From assembly GCA_023443625.1 (NCBI GenBank), contig JAEZTQ010000046.1, positions 1 to 64,000 on the forward strand: a stretch of 64,000 nt of DNA, read 5' to 3'. A model generated the notes under the pieces. That model was not told where the DNA came from, searched no databases, and worked only from the letters and a program-made list of their open reading frames with translations. The DNA is from Bacillota bacterium (lineage in GTDB: Bacteria > Bacillota_A > Clostridia > Lachnospirales > Lachnospiraceae). Of the stretch, positions 26,655 through 36,275 are shown piece by piece; within the stretch, counting starts at the first letter, position 1, and every line of letters starts with the position of its first letter. The translations under genes were made by a program, and so were the position numbers.

Positions 26655-27887
26655 TTATTTTTTTGAGCTTGTAGGCTTGATCATCAATATTGACACAATA
26701 GCGATAACTGCAGCAGCCGATGCAATTACGAAAGCCGGGAACATGAGATTAATATCCGTTGCGGCAATATTTTTATAATATCCGGCTATATAAGAGGATA
26801 CTACTGCTCCTATTCCAAAGCCAACCAAAACAATTCCGTAATTTGTAGCATTATATTTGGCACCAAACAGATCCGCTGTGAAAGCAGGGAATGTACTTAA
26901 GAAACCACCATAAGCAAAACCAATACAAGCAATTAAGACATAGATCATATAACCGGCAGCTATATTTACACAAAGGGATAAAATTGCAGTTATACCAAGG
27001 AGTAAAACAATTGTTTTCTTGCGACCCAGCTTATCCGATACAGCCCCCCAGAAAAGTCTGCCAAGGGAATTGAAGATAGATATTGCAAACACCCCTACTG
27101 TTGCGGTTTCCGACAGTCCACGGGCTACGGCAATGGGTTTTGCAAAACCAATCATCATCAGTCCGCCCATACATGCCAGCATCATAGAAAATATAAGTAA
27201 ATATAACTGTGGAGTTTTCAAAACCTGAGATGGCATCATAGCAACAGAGCTGGAAGCAGTATTTTTAGGTGTCCAGCCTGCAGGTGCATAATCCGCTGGT
27301 GGATTTTGTATAAACCAACCTCCTACCGTACATACCACAACAAAAATCATTGCAAGGACTCTAAAGGACATTAATTCTCCTTGGCCAGCAATTCCATTAC
27401 CATAGTTGTGAATGATCCACTCAACTAAGGGTGTAAAGACGACTCCACCAAAGCCAAGTGCAGCAACAATAACACCTGTGATAAGACCTCTTTTATCGGG
27501 ATACCATTTTTGGGCACAGGCAATGGTAGTGGAATAAATAAAGCCCATTCCCACACCACCTAATACACCGTATGTAAGCCACAAAATCCAGGGTGCTGAC
27601 GCTGTGGCAAAAGATGCAAGGAAAAACCCAAATGCTAAAATCAAACCACCGATTATTACTGTTGTCCGGGGACTGGTTTTATCTTGGAGTTTTCCACCTA
27701 TTGTGCCACCAATACCTAACATTGCCAATAAAATTGAAAATGTTAGTGCTGCATTTGCATTGTTGCCAGAGAATAGACTTTCAGCAATTCCCGCCTGAAA
27801 GACGCTCCAAATATACGCTGTCCCAAGACATAATTGGATTGCGATGGCAGCAATGACAGGTATCATACGATTGAACTTTTGTTTCAT
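26655..27887 (-). CDS. MFS transporter of the oxalate/formate antiporter (OFA, OxlT-like) family
   Basis: A 410-residue protein with about twelve membrane helices. The first helix has LCLGTAYIWSVF, the hallmark of the OFA family; AACAQKWYPDKRGLITGVIVAALGFGG in the fourth to fifth helix and RLFWGAVSDKLGRKK between helices 8 and 9 are also family-typical. The family exchanges small carboxylates such as oxalate, formate or lactate; the substrate cannot be read from the sequence. The ATG at 27887 has an AAGGAG site. It is a single-gene unit with its own terminator. Confidence 0.85.
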   Translation of the reverse strand: MKQKFNRMIPVIAAIAIQLCLGTAYIWSVFQAGIAESLFSGNNANAALTFSILLAMLGIGGTIGGKLQDKTSPRTTVIIGGLILAFGFFLASFATASAPWILWLTYGVLGGVGMGFIYSTTIACAQKWYPDKRGLITGVIVAALGFGGVVFTPLVEWIIHNYGNGIAGQGELMSFRVLAMIFVVVCTVGGWFIQNPPADYAPAGWTPKNTASSSVAMMPSQVLKTPQLYLLIFSMMLACMGGLMMIGFAKPIAVARGLSETATVGVFAISIFNSLGRLFWGAVSDKLGRKKTIVLLLGITAILSLCVNIAAGYMIYVLIACIGFAYGGFLSTFPAFTADLFGAKYNATNYGIVLVGFGIGAVVSSYIAGYYKNIAATDINLMFPAFVIASAAAVIAIVSILMIKPTSSKK

Positions 27888-28081
27888 TTTCTTTTCTCCT
27901 TTAGCTTTTTATAATTAAAGAGTTACGGGTTGTCGTAACCCAAAATTTAAATTGTTAATGGAGCTCTTTACTCTAAGTAAAAATTCAATAACTTTCTCCT
28001 GGTTAAATAATGGATTGATTTACTATATCATACAAAAGTTCAGGTTACAATATTTAGATTAATTATAAGAGAGGGTTATTT

Positions 28082-28273
28082 ATGAATAAGGAAATTCATC
28101 TGACAGGAGGCTACTATTGTGAAATCGAGAGAAGTATATACAGGGCATCAAGGAAATTATATCCTCTTTTAATATATAAACGCACCGAGCGTAGCGAGTG
28201 TGCATCCGCCGGAGGCTGTCGAATTCTCATGCAGGTTTATATTAATATTGATGAAATTAGCATGAGAATTTGA
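28082..28273 (+). other. Short ORF running into a palindromic element, probably not a functional gene
   Basis: A 63-codon frame starts at 28082 behind a GAGAGGG site. Its first ~32 codons look like ordinary coding, but the rest is made of a GC-rich palindromic sequence (CGCACCGAGCG near 28181) and the stem AATTCTCATGC at 28222-28232 pairing with 28260-28270. This looks like an ORF start cut by an intergenic repeat. The gap 27888-28549 holds nothing else I can support. Confidence 0.3.
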
Positions 28274-28549
28274 CATCCTAACCGTAATAGTTAATAATGA
28301 GGGGCAAAATAACTTACCCCTTCATATTAGATCTATATTATGATATGATAATTCTGGTAAGTATCAATCGCTAGGGTAGTGATATTGGAACGCAATTCCA
28401 CCGGCACCTCTACATTGACATGAATGTATAAGACATAATTCGTAAGTCAATTGTGCTTTAAAAAAGCTCTAGGAGAGAATGCATAACCTTCTTGGTTGTT
28501 TCATGGGGACGTAAGGATATTTAATAAATTTATGGGAGGATAACTAAAT

Positions 28550-29086
28550 ATGAGTTTAGAAGAAATGAGAGTAGATTGTGCAATAAAGCAAAAGAAAGGA
28601 TTACATTTTATTTTAGCATCTGTGTTGATTTGGACTGGTGTATTAATTGTTCATTTAAGTGATCTCCCAATTCTTACAAAGAATTTATTTACATTTTGTT
28701 GTACTGCTCCATTATTACCACTTGCATACTTTATATCTCTACTTATTAAAGTTGACTTCCAAAACAAAGGAAACCCTTTAACAAATTTAGGAATTTTATT
28801 TTCAATTAATCAAATTCTATATCTACTTATTACAATGTGGGTATATTCAACAATACCTGATAAAATGTTAATGGTTTTAGCAATGATTTTTGGAGCACAT
28901 TTATTGCCTTTTGGCTGGTTATATAACTCTAAAAGTTATTATGTTTTGTCAATTGTAATCCCAATTACCATTTTAATAATTGGCTGTAACTTTGAGCCAT
29001 ATGTTACTGCGATAACTATGCTATGTTTTGAAATTATATTTAGTATTTTACTAATAAATGAAGTGAAAAGGCAAAAAATATCATAA
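28550..29086 (+). CDS. Small multi-pass membrane protein (DUF7010-like)
   Basis: A 178-residue protein with about six hydrophobic helices beginning near residue 20 and an N-terminal amphipathic segment MSLEEMRVDCAIKQKKGLHF. It has no catalytic motif that I recognise. It resembles a family of uncharacterised Firmicute membrane proteins now called DUF7010, from memory and not verified. The ATG is preceded by GGGAGGA, a good ribosome site, and the gene is transcribed alone, opposite to its neighbours. Its function is unknown. Confidence 0.65.
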   Translation: MSLEEMRVDCAIKQKKGLHFILASVLIWTGVLIVHLSDLPILTKNLFTFCCTAPLLPLAYFISLLIKVDFQNKGNPLTNLGILFSINQILYLLITMWVYSTIPDKMLMVLAMIFGAHLLPFGWLYNSKSYYVLSIVIPITILIIGCNFEPYVTAITMLCFEIIFSILLINEVKRQKIS

Positions 29087-29167
29087 AAATACTGCTATTG
29101 TATGCAAAAAAGAAGAATAATTATATGACATTAAGTTGCCCTTATGCTAAATTATATACCCTTTGTT

Positions 29168-29225
29168 AAAATAGGTAACTCCCCTATCACCCCTTTAATA
29201 AGAAGATAGAGGATTTACCTATTTT
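29168..29225. terminator. Long bidirectional terminator between convergent genes
   Basis: AAAATAGGTAA pairs with TTACCTATTTT (11 bp) and an inner CTATC pairs with GATAG. It lies between the small membrane protein gene (plus strand, ends 29086) and the phospholipase-like gene (minus strand, ends 29270) and has A-runs and T-runs at the two ends, so it can serve both. Confidence 0.65.
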
Positions 29226-29269
29226 CTTGGATAGCAGCCAAAATAATTAGAATAATCCAGAAGCATCAT

Positions 29270-31447
29270 CTATAAAGGCTTTGTTTCACCGATACTTAGA
29301 GCACTCATGTAACACAAGTCCACGTCCCCTTTAAATGAATGTATATATTGGCCTTCAGGAGCCTTCAGCTCTACTAATTGCTTATCTGGAGCATTATCAA
29401 CCCCTCTACCGGAAAACCTCTGCTCACGCCCATTATTAAGTTTGACTGTGATTTGACATATTACATGACGTCTGTCAAAAATACTTTTAGTATATGAAAT
29501 ACCCACTATTTTTTCATAGGGAGCAATCTCACAAAACTCATGCATATCACCACCATATCCACCGATCTTATTCCTTTGTCCGTCGTTATATACAAATGTA
29601 GCGCTGTCAATTATTTCTCCGATATGAAACTCTATACGCGTGAATGTTGAGGCAATTGGTTCTGATCGTACCTGCTTTTCAAATAATGGTTTGTATATAC
29701 TATTATATAGTTCTTGATTTGTGTAAAATTGAAAACCTATTTCCCACTGTTTCTCTTTTGCAGGGTTTGAATTATCACGGCCCTTTCCATCCAGACTGTA
29801 AAGAAAGCTCATAATTTTCGGATCAACGGGAATGGTTTTTGCCATAGGAATATTTTTGCGAGTTATATCACAGAGCTGCGTATTCCCCGTCGAAAGCCAG
29901 AAGTTATCTTTTGTTTCAAGCAATATGTTACCGTTGTGATCTTTGATTTGTATCCAATCACATTTCCATCCACCGCCAGGAGTATGTCCGCTCATGCGGG
30001 CTGTAATCCTATCAATTTTTTTAAGGTTCACATTCTCCGGAACAATAAAGTCATAGGTATCTTCGTCACCATATTCAAAATCATTATAATAAGGTTTATC
30101 ACAGAGAACCTCATAAATCCTCCCCTTATACCGTATACCAATATAAACATTATTGTCCGTGCCTGCACCCAAACAACAGCCGGTCTTCACAGTCAAAGAT
30201 CGAATTTTGGCTGCCGACAATGTTGTAGAACTAGCATATTCTGAAGCGGTTGCTGATCTATCTCTAAGGATTTTGTTTAAATCAAAAACGGACATAAGGT
30301 GCAGCTTGCCCATATTAATGCACTGGTATACCGCATGAAAGCTTTGCTTTGTGGTATCACATTCAATACCGTAATTGCCGAAATCCAAGTCAAGCTTCGC
30401 GCTGATGTTTGTTTCACTAAACAATTGACCGTTGTCAAGATAAGTTTTGGGATCTTTAAAAATGCAATTAATTTGAGCTATAGCATCCTCTATCTCAGTA
30501 TAACTTTCTCCCGTGATTGCTTTTACTATAGCAATCATAAAGTCTTTAAAGATATTTTTTATATAATCTTTGATTGGTTTTAAAATATTAAGTTCATCAA
30601 TGAATTTAATGACTTTACCTACAAAATCAGGAATGCCCACCATGCTGGTTAAATTCAGTATAATCCAATTTTCAAGATACCCCTGTACCATGTCAATTTT
30701 ATTCTGATTGTTGCCACAAAAAATCCTTGCGGTTTTCGCCCAAACTTCTAACCATGACAATATACCATTATCAACATCCTTTTCCCAATGCTGAACATAT
30801 TCGGTCACTTGGGTTGTCATCCCTATTGCAGTGGTATTTAATAAGTCATGTACATTATTTCTCAGCATGGTAAATTTACCAGATAGATTCATCATGCTAT
30901 CCGGAGCAAGACCTATGGCATCGTTACAATAAAATGTATCCCTGATAAAATCTATAGGCGGTGAAACACTCATATTTGCCCAAAGAGGCACTTTACTGTC
31001 CATATAACTCTCAACAAGTAAATGCCTTGCTACAATTTTGGCTTTTTCAGCATCTTTTATTATTTCTTCATATGGTGGAAACCAACCACCAGCATAAGAA
31101 TTTACATATGCGTGGCCGAACATATCTCCAGCATAATGGAACATAAATCCTAATGCAAAGGAAAGGTTCTTGTCATAGTCATCCGGAATGGAATAAGTTA
31201 GACGCTCAAACATTAGGTCAAGCCATTTCCCTGACTGTTCAGGATGAATGACTGCTTGCCCAAAAAGCATATCGGGATAGAAGTCCGGTCCAACAGCGCC
31301 AGCACGAAATGCCGATGGGAATTTCAATATTGCCGTTCTAAGTTCGCTAGCAGGAGCAAAATTACCGATTCCCGGTAAAATGAGTGTCCCTCTTTTCAAG
31401 TCTTCAATAAGCAGATTAGCCATAAATATATGTGTTTTACTTTTCAT
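29270..31447 (-). CDS. Zinc-dependent phospholipase C-like protein with PLAT and jacalin-like domains
   Basis: A 725-residue protein. Residues 1-170 match the zinc-dependent phospholipase C family (THIFMAN, AGAVGPDFYPDM, FMFHYAGDMFGHAY, HLLVESYMDSK), with histidines and aspartates placed to bind zinc. Residues about 416-530 look like a PLAT/LH2 lipid-binding domain (GAGTDNNVYIGI, WKCDWIQIKD, NFWLSTG). Residues about 605-722 look like a jacalin-type lectin fold (GGYGGDMHEFC, EKIVGISYTKS). I see no signal peptide; the N-terminus starts directly with the enzyme domain. This domain chain is unusual and suggests an enzyme aimed at membranes or glycolipids. It follows the large surface-protein gene by 29 bases and may share its transcript. 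Confidence 0.75.
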   Translation of the reverse strand: MKSKTHIFMANLLIEDLKRGTLILPGIGNFAPASELRTAILKFPSAFRAGAVGPDFYPDMLFGQAVIHPEQSGKWLDLMFERLTYSIPDDYDKNLSFALGFMFHYAGDMFGHAYVNSYAGGWFPPYEEIIKDAEKAKIVARHLLVESYMDSKVPLWANMSVSPPIDFIRDTFYCNDAIGLAPDSMMNLSGKFTMLRNNVHDLLNTTAIGMTTQVTEYVQHWEKDVDNGILSWLEVWAKTARIFCGNNQNKIDMVQGYLENWIILNLTSMVGIPDFVGKVIKFIDELNILKPIKDYIKNIFKDFMIAIVKAITGESYTEIEDAIAQINCIFKDPKTYLDNGQLFSETNISAKLDLDFGNYGIECDTTKQSFHAVYQCINMGKLHLMSVFDLNKILRDRSATASEYASSTTLSAAKIRSLTVKTGCCLGAGTDNNVYIGIRYKGRIYEVLCDKPYYNDFEYGDEDTYDFIVPENVNLKKIDRITARMSGHTPGGGWKCDWIQIKDHNGNILLETKDNFWLSTGNTQLCDITRKNIPMAKTIPVDPKIMSFLYSLDGKGRDNSNPAKEKQWEIGFQFYTNQELYNSIYKPLFEKQVRSEPIASTFTRIEFHIGEIIDSATFVYNDGQRNKIGGYGGDMHEFCEIAPYEKIVGISYTKSIFDRRHVICQITVKLNNGREQRFSGRGVDNAPDKQLVELKAPEGQYIHSFKGDVDLCYMSALSIGETKPL

Positions 31448-31476
31448 TTTTTTCCTCCCCTAATGGTTAATACTTC

Positions 31477-34400
31477 TTAATCAATCGCTATTGTCTTTCT
31501 AACTCCATTTTCATCTACTTCAAAGCCGTCTATTTTTGTGCTGACAGCAAGTGAGCCATCGGTATGGAAGTAATACCATTTGTCATCAATCTGAATCCAC
31601 TCACCCGCCACCATGACAGCATCCTTTGTGAAATAATAGCGTATATTATTGTCTTGCCCTATGCTCAGCCAGCTAGTAAGTGCCTTACCATCCTGATAGT
31701 ACATCCACTGTCCACTGTCATTCATTGCCCAGCCTTGAGCGGTGGCAGGGTCTAGAGTTAGCTTAATATAGCGGTACATCAGGGCGCAGAACTCGCCACG
31801 GGTGATATTGATTCTGGGATTGAATTGATTCATGTTTTCTCCCATCATAATACCTGCCTGTTGCAAGGCCGCTACTGCTTCCTTACAATTGCTGCTGATG
31901 TTGCTTTCGTCTGTGTAGATGACTTTCTCACGAGTTACAGGCAGGGTAAAGCCGGTAGCATTGACATAGTTTATCATAATAACCGCCATTTCCTCCCGGG
32001 TAATGGCTCCGTCAGGATTGATGTAGTTGTCGGTACCCAAAAGGATACCTTTGTTGTATGCCCATTCCATATAGGGCTGGCAGGGGTCTCCTGTATTTAC
32101 ATCACTGAAGCTACTGCTCTTGTAGCCTGTCACGTCGACACCTGCCAATCTTCCAAGTGCTATTACCAACGTCCTACGGGTAATGGCGGTGTCTGGGGAG
32201 AAGATAGCTCCAGTGGTTCCGGAAAGTAATCCCCCTCCTACCATATAGTCGATGCTTTCCTTTGCCCAATGCTTGGATATATCTATAAACTTGGTACTGG
32301 GGACCTTATAACCTATTCCAAATACCGAAATATGATCAGTGTTAAAAATAATGCGGCCTTTATTAGCATCATAAGCGGAGTTAGAAATACGTTGGGCCTC
32401 GCCTCTGCTATCTACATACACAGCAAACAAATAACCTGGGTTTTCATTTTTGCCCGGTGTATAGGGAAAGGCAAGAGTAGCTCTGCCGCTATTAAAATTT
32501 GTAATTATTTCAGTTTTATTTTTTTTGACATAACTTATGGTCATATTGTAAACAGGCCTGTCACCAATTACAGTTTTTGCTTTTTTTGAGAGTTTATTTA
32601 CTGGAGTAAGTCTAATAGTGACATCTCCTGTGCTCTGCTTCTGTATTTCCTTTAAAGATGCCAAATCAAAACTCATGGATACAAATTTTCCGTTAATCTC
32701 AAACCCCTTGACGCCTGCGTCTATGAGGTTTTTAAGCACCTGCTGAGATAATACTACATCCAGGGAACTTGCTTTATCCACCAGATCAATGTTCACAGCA
32801 ATGGTAATCCCATTTTCCGTTTTTCCTTGTGCCTTTCCTTGTGCCTGGGCTCTTTTAATGGCCTCCTTGATGGAGGTTTTTGATAGGGTTACTGTAGCAT
32901 GACCCTTTTGATCTATGGCTGTCTCAACATGAAAGCTGACACTTAGCGGATAATTTATCTTTTTAGCCGGCTGTGTGACAATGGGAACAGGACTTGTAGG
33001 ACCAGTGCTATGTGAGCTACCGCCGGAAGAAGGGGCATTTGTAGTAACACGGACAATGGGGCCGTCCGTCGTCCACACATCGTCTGCGTTGCCAGCTTGA
33101 ACCTGAAAACTGTAGGTAGTCGAGGCGGAAAGCCCGCTCACCTCATAGTTTGTAGTCGTGCCACTTAATGTTGCAATCAATGCTCCATCCTGATAGAGCT
33201 TATAACCAGTGATTGCCGTACTATCCTGTGCCTCTGTCCAAGTAAGGGTTACACCTGTTCTTGTCACATTAGAAGCATTCAAAGTACTACCAGCGGGCCA
33301 GACCGGAGCCACAGGCAGGACAGTGACAGTAATCCTTTCTGTTGTGGAGGAGGTATCATGAAAAGCAATGGTGATATCTGTTGTCCCCACAGCAAGGCCG
33401 GTGACAGTAATGGCGCAAGGTGTGACGACCTGTGCCGCACTGACAGAGGCAATACTGCTCTTCTCTACCGTAATGGAGGCTCCGGTTGCTGACATAACTC
33501 CCTGTCCAAAGGCTACACTAATGTCCTGCCTTCCATTTTTGAAAACAGTCAGGCTTTTCGGTGAAACAGATGGAGTCAAGGGCTCCTCCTCCGTAGTGAA
33601 GCTGCGGCCGGTATCGGAAGTCATCTCATTGCCTGCCATATCCTGAAAACCGAAGATAGATATGCTGTAATCCGTGGAATAGGAAAGGCTGTGGTAGGAA
33701 ATTGTATAAATCCTGCTACCCGTCCAGCTTCCGCCAGCTGCATCCAGTGTAATAGACGAACCGCTGCTCGTCGTCAGGGTCACCGTTCCTGTATGGGGAG
33801 ACATGGGTTCATCGAAAATGACCGTAATAGTTCCACTGACCGGCACGTTGGCTGCGCCATTTGCAGGTGTGACAGAAACAACCGTCGTTGGTGCGGTATC
33901 CACCAATATACCTGCGGTGTTTGGGATGCTGTTCAGTGTCAACAGTGCGTTCATAGCCTCACTTTGAATGGTACCGCCATTCAGATGAATGGAAGTATCC
34001 AGAGAAACCCCATCCGAATCGCTGTCGCCTGAGATTATCGTATATTGGAAGACAAGGGAGGCCGTTCCGTTGCCGGACAGATAAGTGGCACGCACCGTAC
34101 TGCTTCCCAGAGTAATGGGTAAATACGGTGTTCCGCCGCTGGTATCAACTATAACAGCTTTATTGAAATTGAAAGTAAAATCAAGGACATCCCCTATCTT
34201 ATAGTTTCCGTCTGCCGGAACAAGAACAGAAGTGACCCCTACCGGAATAAGGATAGAAATCTCAGAGCTTGCTGTCTTCGCACCACCAGAACCGGAATTG
34301 CCATTATCATTTATGGTAACCGACAGCGTCACAGGCGCAGGCACATAAGGCGCACTGGTGTAGGTCAGATTGCCAGCCGCTAGGAAAGAGTTAAGGTCTG

Positions 34401-36018
34401 CCATGCTTCCTGACAGACTCAGATTAGTTGTTCCCGAGCCTATGGCTGCCACTCCCCCTTGGGATGTGGCTGTCAGCGTACCGCTGGTAATGTTGAAGGT
34501 AGCTGTAACAGAACTACTTTCTGCATCCGGATCGGCAAAGGATATACCTGTGACAGCAACCTGGTTACCAATATTTGCGTTAAAGGTTGCCGGAGAGGTT
34601 ATGGTTGGTGCTTCGTTCACATTTGTAATGGTAATAACAAATGCCTTTTCATAATATAATCCCCCCGCATCTGTGCTCCTTATGCGGAAGCTGTAGCTGT
34701 TTTTGCTTTCATAGTCCGGTGTAACATTCAACTTCAGTGCCTGATCAGCGACAATAAAGGCAGAGTTGTCCGTATCTCCGTCTCCGCTTACGAGGGAATA
34801 GGTAAAAGTATCACCTGTATTTGCATCTGTGGTTAAGAAATCGCTGCAGACACTGCCCACCGCATTGTTCTCTTCCACAGTGCTGGCTGACAGACTGATA
34901 TCTGTGGGTGCCTGGTTTAAAGTATATGTTCCGGAAGGTGTACCACTAACAGTCGTAACCGAGCCCACATAACATTCGCCTGCCTCCGTTGTCACCGCTG
35001 TAACTACCGAGTCCTTTGGCAACCAGAGGTATAGCTTACCGAAACTATCGGTGTATAGGTCGTTTATACCATAGCTGCCTGGGCTTGTAGCCAGGGAGGT
35101 GATCTTTGTGGCGGTACTGATACTATCCAGTACGATTGTAGCGGGGTAGACCGTGGCTGAGCCATTGCTGCTGCCGTTGGTGGGTGTGTTCCTCATATTG
35201 GAAGTCATCACTGATCCGCCAGCGATGACGCAGGACCCGTCACTACCATTGTAGCCAGGGCCAATACCGTAAGAGTAAGAGCCACCTATGGCTGTGACCG
35301 TACCGCCATAAATATTGGTACTGCCGCCGATGCCCAAGTAACCGCCCCCAATACCCGCACCGTCAGATCTACCTATGGCTGTGACCGTACCGCCATAGAT
35401 ATTGGTAATGCCGCCGTCGCCCATGTAGCCGCCCCCAATTCCTGCACCTCCACTACCACCACCTGTTGCCGTGACTGTGCCGCCATAAATATTAACTTTA
35501 CTGCCGAAGCCATCCTTTTCACAACCGATGCCTGCGCCACCGAAAGTTCCGGTGCTCTTAGCAACGATTGTACCACCATAGATATTAATTGTACCGGTAG
35601 GAATTGCATTATAGGCATCTAGGCTCGCTCCTATTCCTGCACTGTCCTTGCCGCCCGTGGTGTCCAAGGTGCCTGAACCCTTTGTCTGGCCGTAAATCGT
35701 CAGACTATTGTTGCCGATGACTTCAATACCCGCTTTAGTGCTTCCTGTTACCATTAGGAGTGCTCCATCTGCTAAAATCAGCTTGACATCGCCGTTTACG
35801 GTAAGGGTTCCCGTGGACACAGTGCTATTAACAACATACCAGCCGTCTGTCAGGGTCATAAACGAACCATCAACCACTGTGGCTGTAACAGTCTGAATAA
35901 CACCGTTTGAGTCCAAATAAGCAGTATTGGTTGCCGCAAAAGACGCCGTTGGAAGCATGACCAGCACAATGACCATGCTCATCAACAAGCTCCAGAATCG
36001 TTTTCTAATCAATTTCAT
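31477..36018 (-). CDS. Large secreted surface protein with Gly-rich repeats, cadherin/Ig/fibronectin modules, SLH domains and choline-binding-like repeats
   Basis: A 1513-residue protein. A signal peptide ends near AFAA (residue 29). Residues about 115-270 contain repeats of NIYGGTVTAIGG with GAGIGGG, as in right-handed beta-helix surface proteins. A cadherin-like module (about 370-470) and further Ig-like repeats follow, with VTPANGAANVPVSGTI typical of Big_5 domains, then a fibronectin type III module (STTYSFQVQAGNADD). Three S-layer-homology segments lie near 1255-1425 (HWAKESIDYMVGGGL, WAYNKGILLG, AALQQAGIMMG) and anchor the protein to the cell wall. The last ~85 residues have two W-YY choline/cell-wall-binding repeats. 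It is probably an adhesin or wall component. The ATG has an AAGGAGG site, and a LytTR-type operator lies 115-145 bases upstream. Confidence 0.82.
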   Translation of the reverse strand: MKLIRKRFWSLLMSMVIVLVMLPTASFAATNTAYLDSNGVIQTVTATVVDGSFMTLTDGWYVVNSTVSTGTLTVNGDVKLILADGALLMVTGSTKAGIEVIGNNSLTIYGQTKGSGTLDTTGGKDSAGIGASLDAYNAIPTGTINIYGGTIVAKSTGTFGGAGIGCEKDGFGSKVNIYGGTVTATGGGSGGAGIGGGYMGDGGITNIYGGTVTAIGRSDGAGIGGGYLGIGGSTNIYGGTVTAIGGSYSYGIGPGYNGSDGSCVIAGGSVMTSNMRNTPTNGSSNGSATVYPATIVLDSISTATKITSLATSPGSYGINDLYTDSFGKLYLWLPKDSVVTAVTTEAGECYVGSVTTVSGTPSGTYTLNQAPTDISLSASTVEENNAVGSVCSDFLTTDANTGDTFTYSLVSGDGDTDNSAFIVADQALKLNVTPDYESKNSYSFRIRSTDAGGLYYEKAFVITITNVNEAPTITSPATFNANIGNQVAVTGISFADPDAESSSVTATFNITSGTLTATSQGGVAAIGSGTTNLSLSGSMADLNSFLAAGNLTYTSAPYVPAPVTLSVTINDNGNSGSGGAKTASSEISILIPVGVTSVLVPADGNYKIGDVLDFTFNFNKAVIVDTSGGTPYLPITLGSSTVRATYLSGNGTASLVFQYTIISGDSDSDGVSLDTSIHLNGGTIQSEAMNALLTLNSIPNTAGILVDTAPTTVVSVTPANGAANVPVSGTITVIFDEPMSPHTGTVTLTTSSGSSITLDAAGGSWTGSRIYTISYHSLSYSTDYSISIFGFQDMAGNEMTSDTGRSFTTEEEPLTPSVSPKSLTVFKNGRQDISVAFGQGVMSATGASITVEKSSIASVSAAQVVTPCAITVTGLAVGTTDITIAFHDTSSTTERITVTVLPVAPVWPAGSTLNASNVTRTGVTLTWTEAQDSTAITGYKLYQDGALIATLSGTTTNYEVSGLSASTTYSFQVQAGNADDVWTTDGPIVRVTTNAPSSGGSSHSTGPTSPVPIVTQPAKKINYPLSVSFHVETAIDQKGHATVTLSKTSIKEAIKRAQAQGKAQGKTENGITIAVNIDLVDKASSLDVVLSQQVLKNLIDAGVKGFEINGKFVSMSFDLASLKEIQKQSTGDVTIRLTPVNKLSKKAKTVIGDRPVYNMTISYVKKNKTEIITNFNSGRATLAFPYTPGKNENPGYLFAVYVDSRGEAQRISNSAYDANKGRIIFNTDHISVFGIGYKVPSTKFIDISKHWAKESIDYMVGGGLLSGTTGAIFSPDTAITRRTLVIALGRLAGVDVTGYKSSSFSDVNTGDPCQPYMEWAYNKGILLGTDNYINPDGAITREEMAVIMINYVNATGFTLPVTREKVIYTDESNISSNCKEAVAALQQAGIMMGENMNQFNPRINITRGEFCALMYRYIKLTLDPATAQGWAMNDSGQWMYYQDGKALTSWLSIGQDNNIRYYFTKDAVMVAGEWIQIDDKWYYFHTDGSLAVSTKIDGFEVDENGVRKTIAID

Positions 36019-36131
36019 TACATCTTACCTCCTTATATGGTGTTACCTTTATTGTCTTCTACGTATCACAGGCATATCGCTATGTCTCCTATCTTCTTGA
36101 TTATATAAGAAAATCTTTATCAATAAACAAA

Positions 36132-36163
36132 ATGGCGAAATTGACACTTATTATGGCGAAATT
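36132..36163 (-). promoter_or_regulatory. Direct repeat with 21-bp period, probable LytTR-regulator operator
   Basis: The 11-mer ATGGCGAAATT occurs twice, at 36132-36142 and 36153-36163, exactly 21 bp apart, or two helical turns. Two direct repeats at this spacing are the usual binding site of LytTR regulators such as AgrA and ComE. A LytTR regulator gene lies 2 kb away (38207-38935) and the repeat is 114 bases upstream of the large surface-protein start. Confidence 0.6.
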
Positions 36164-36178
36164 AGTAAAAATGATAAA

Positions 36179-36210
36179 AAAAGACAGGTGGATATCCTCC
36201 ATCTGTCTTT
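36179..36210 (-). terminator. Rho-independent terminator of the two-component operon
   Basis: AAAGACAG-TGGA pairs with TCCA-CTGTCTTT around a short loop, with an A-run on the left that gives a seven-U tail on the minus strand. It ends the kinase/regulator transcript (38935 to 36276) just before the surface-protein promoter region. Confidence 0.75.
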
Positions 36211-36275
36211 GTAGTTCCAGTTTCACTGATATAATAATATTTTAGTAACCATCTCTCCCATTGATTCGGAAGTAA

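Noticed and set aside
30153..36018. CRISPR-like array within the repetitive surface-protein gene
   Set aside because: The repeats (near 35240-35600) are in-frame codons for NIYGGTVTA units of a protein, not spaced palindromic repeats.
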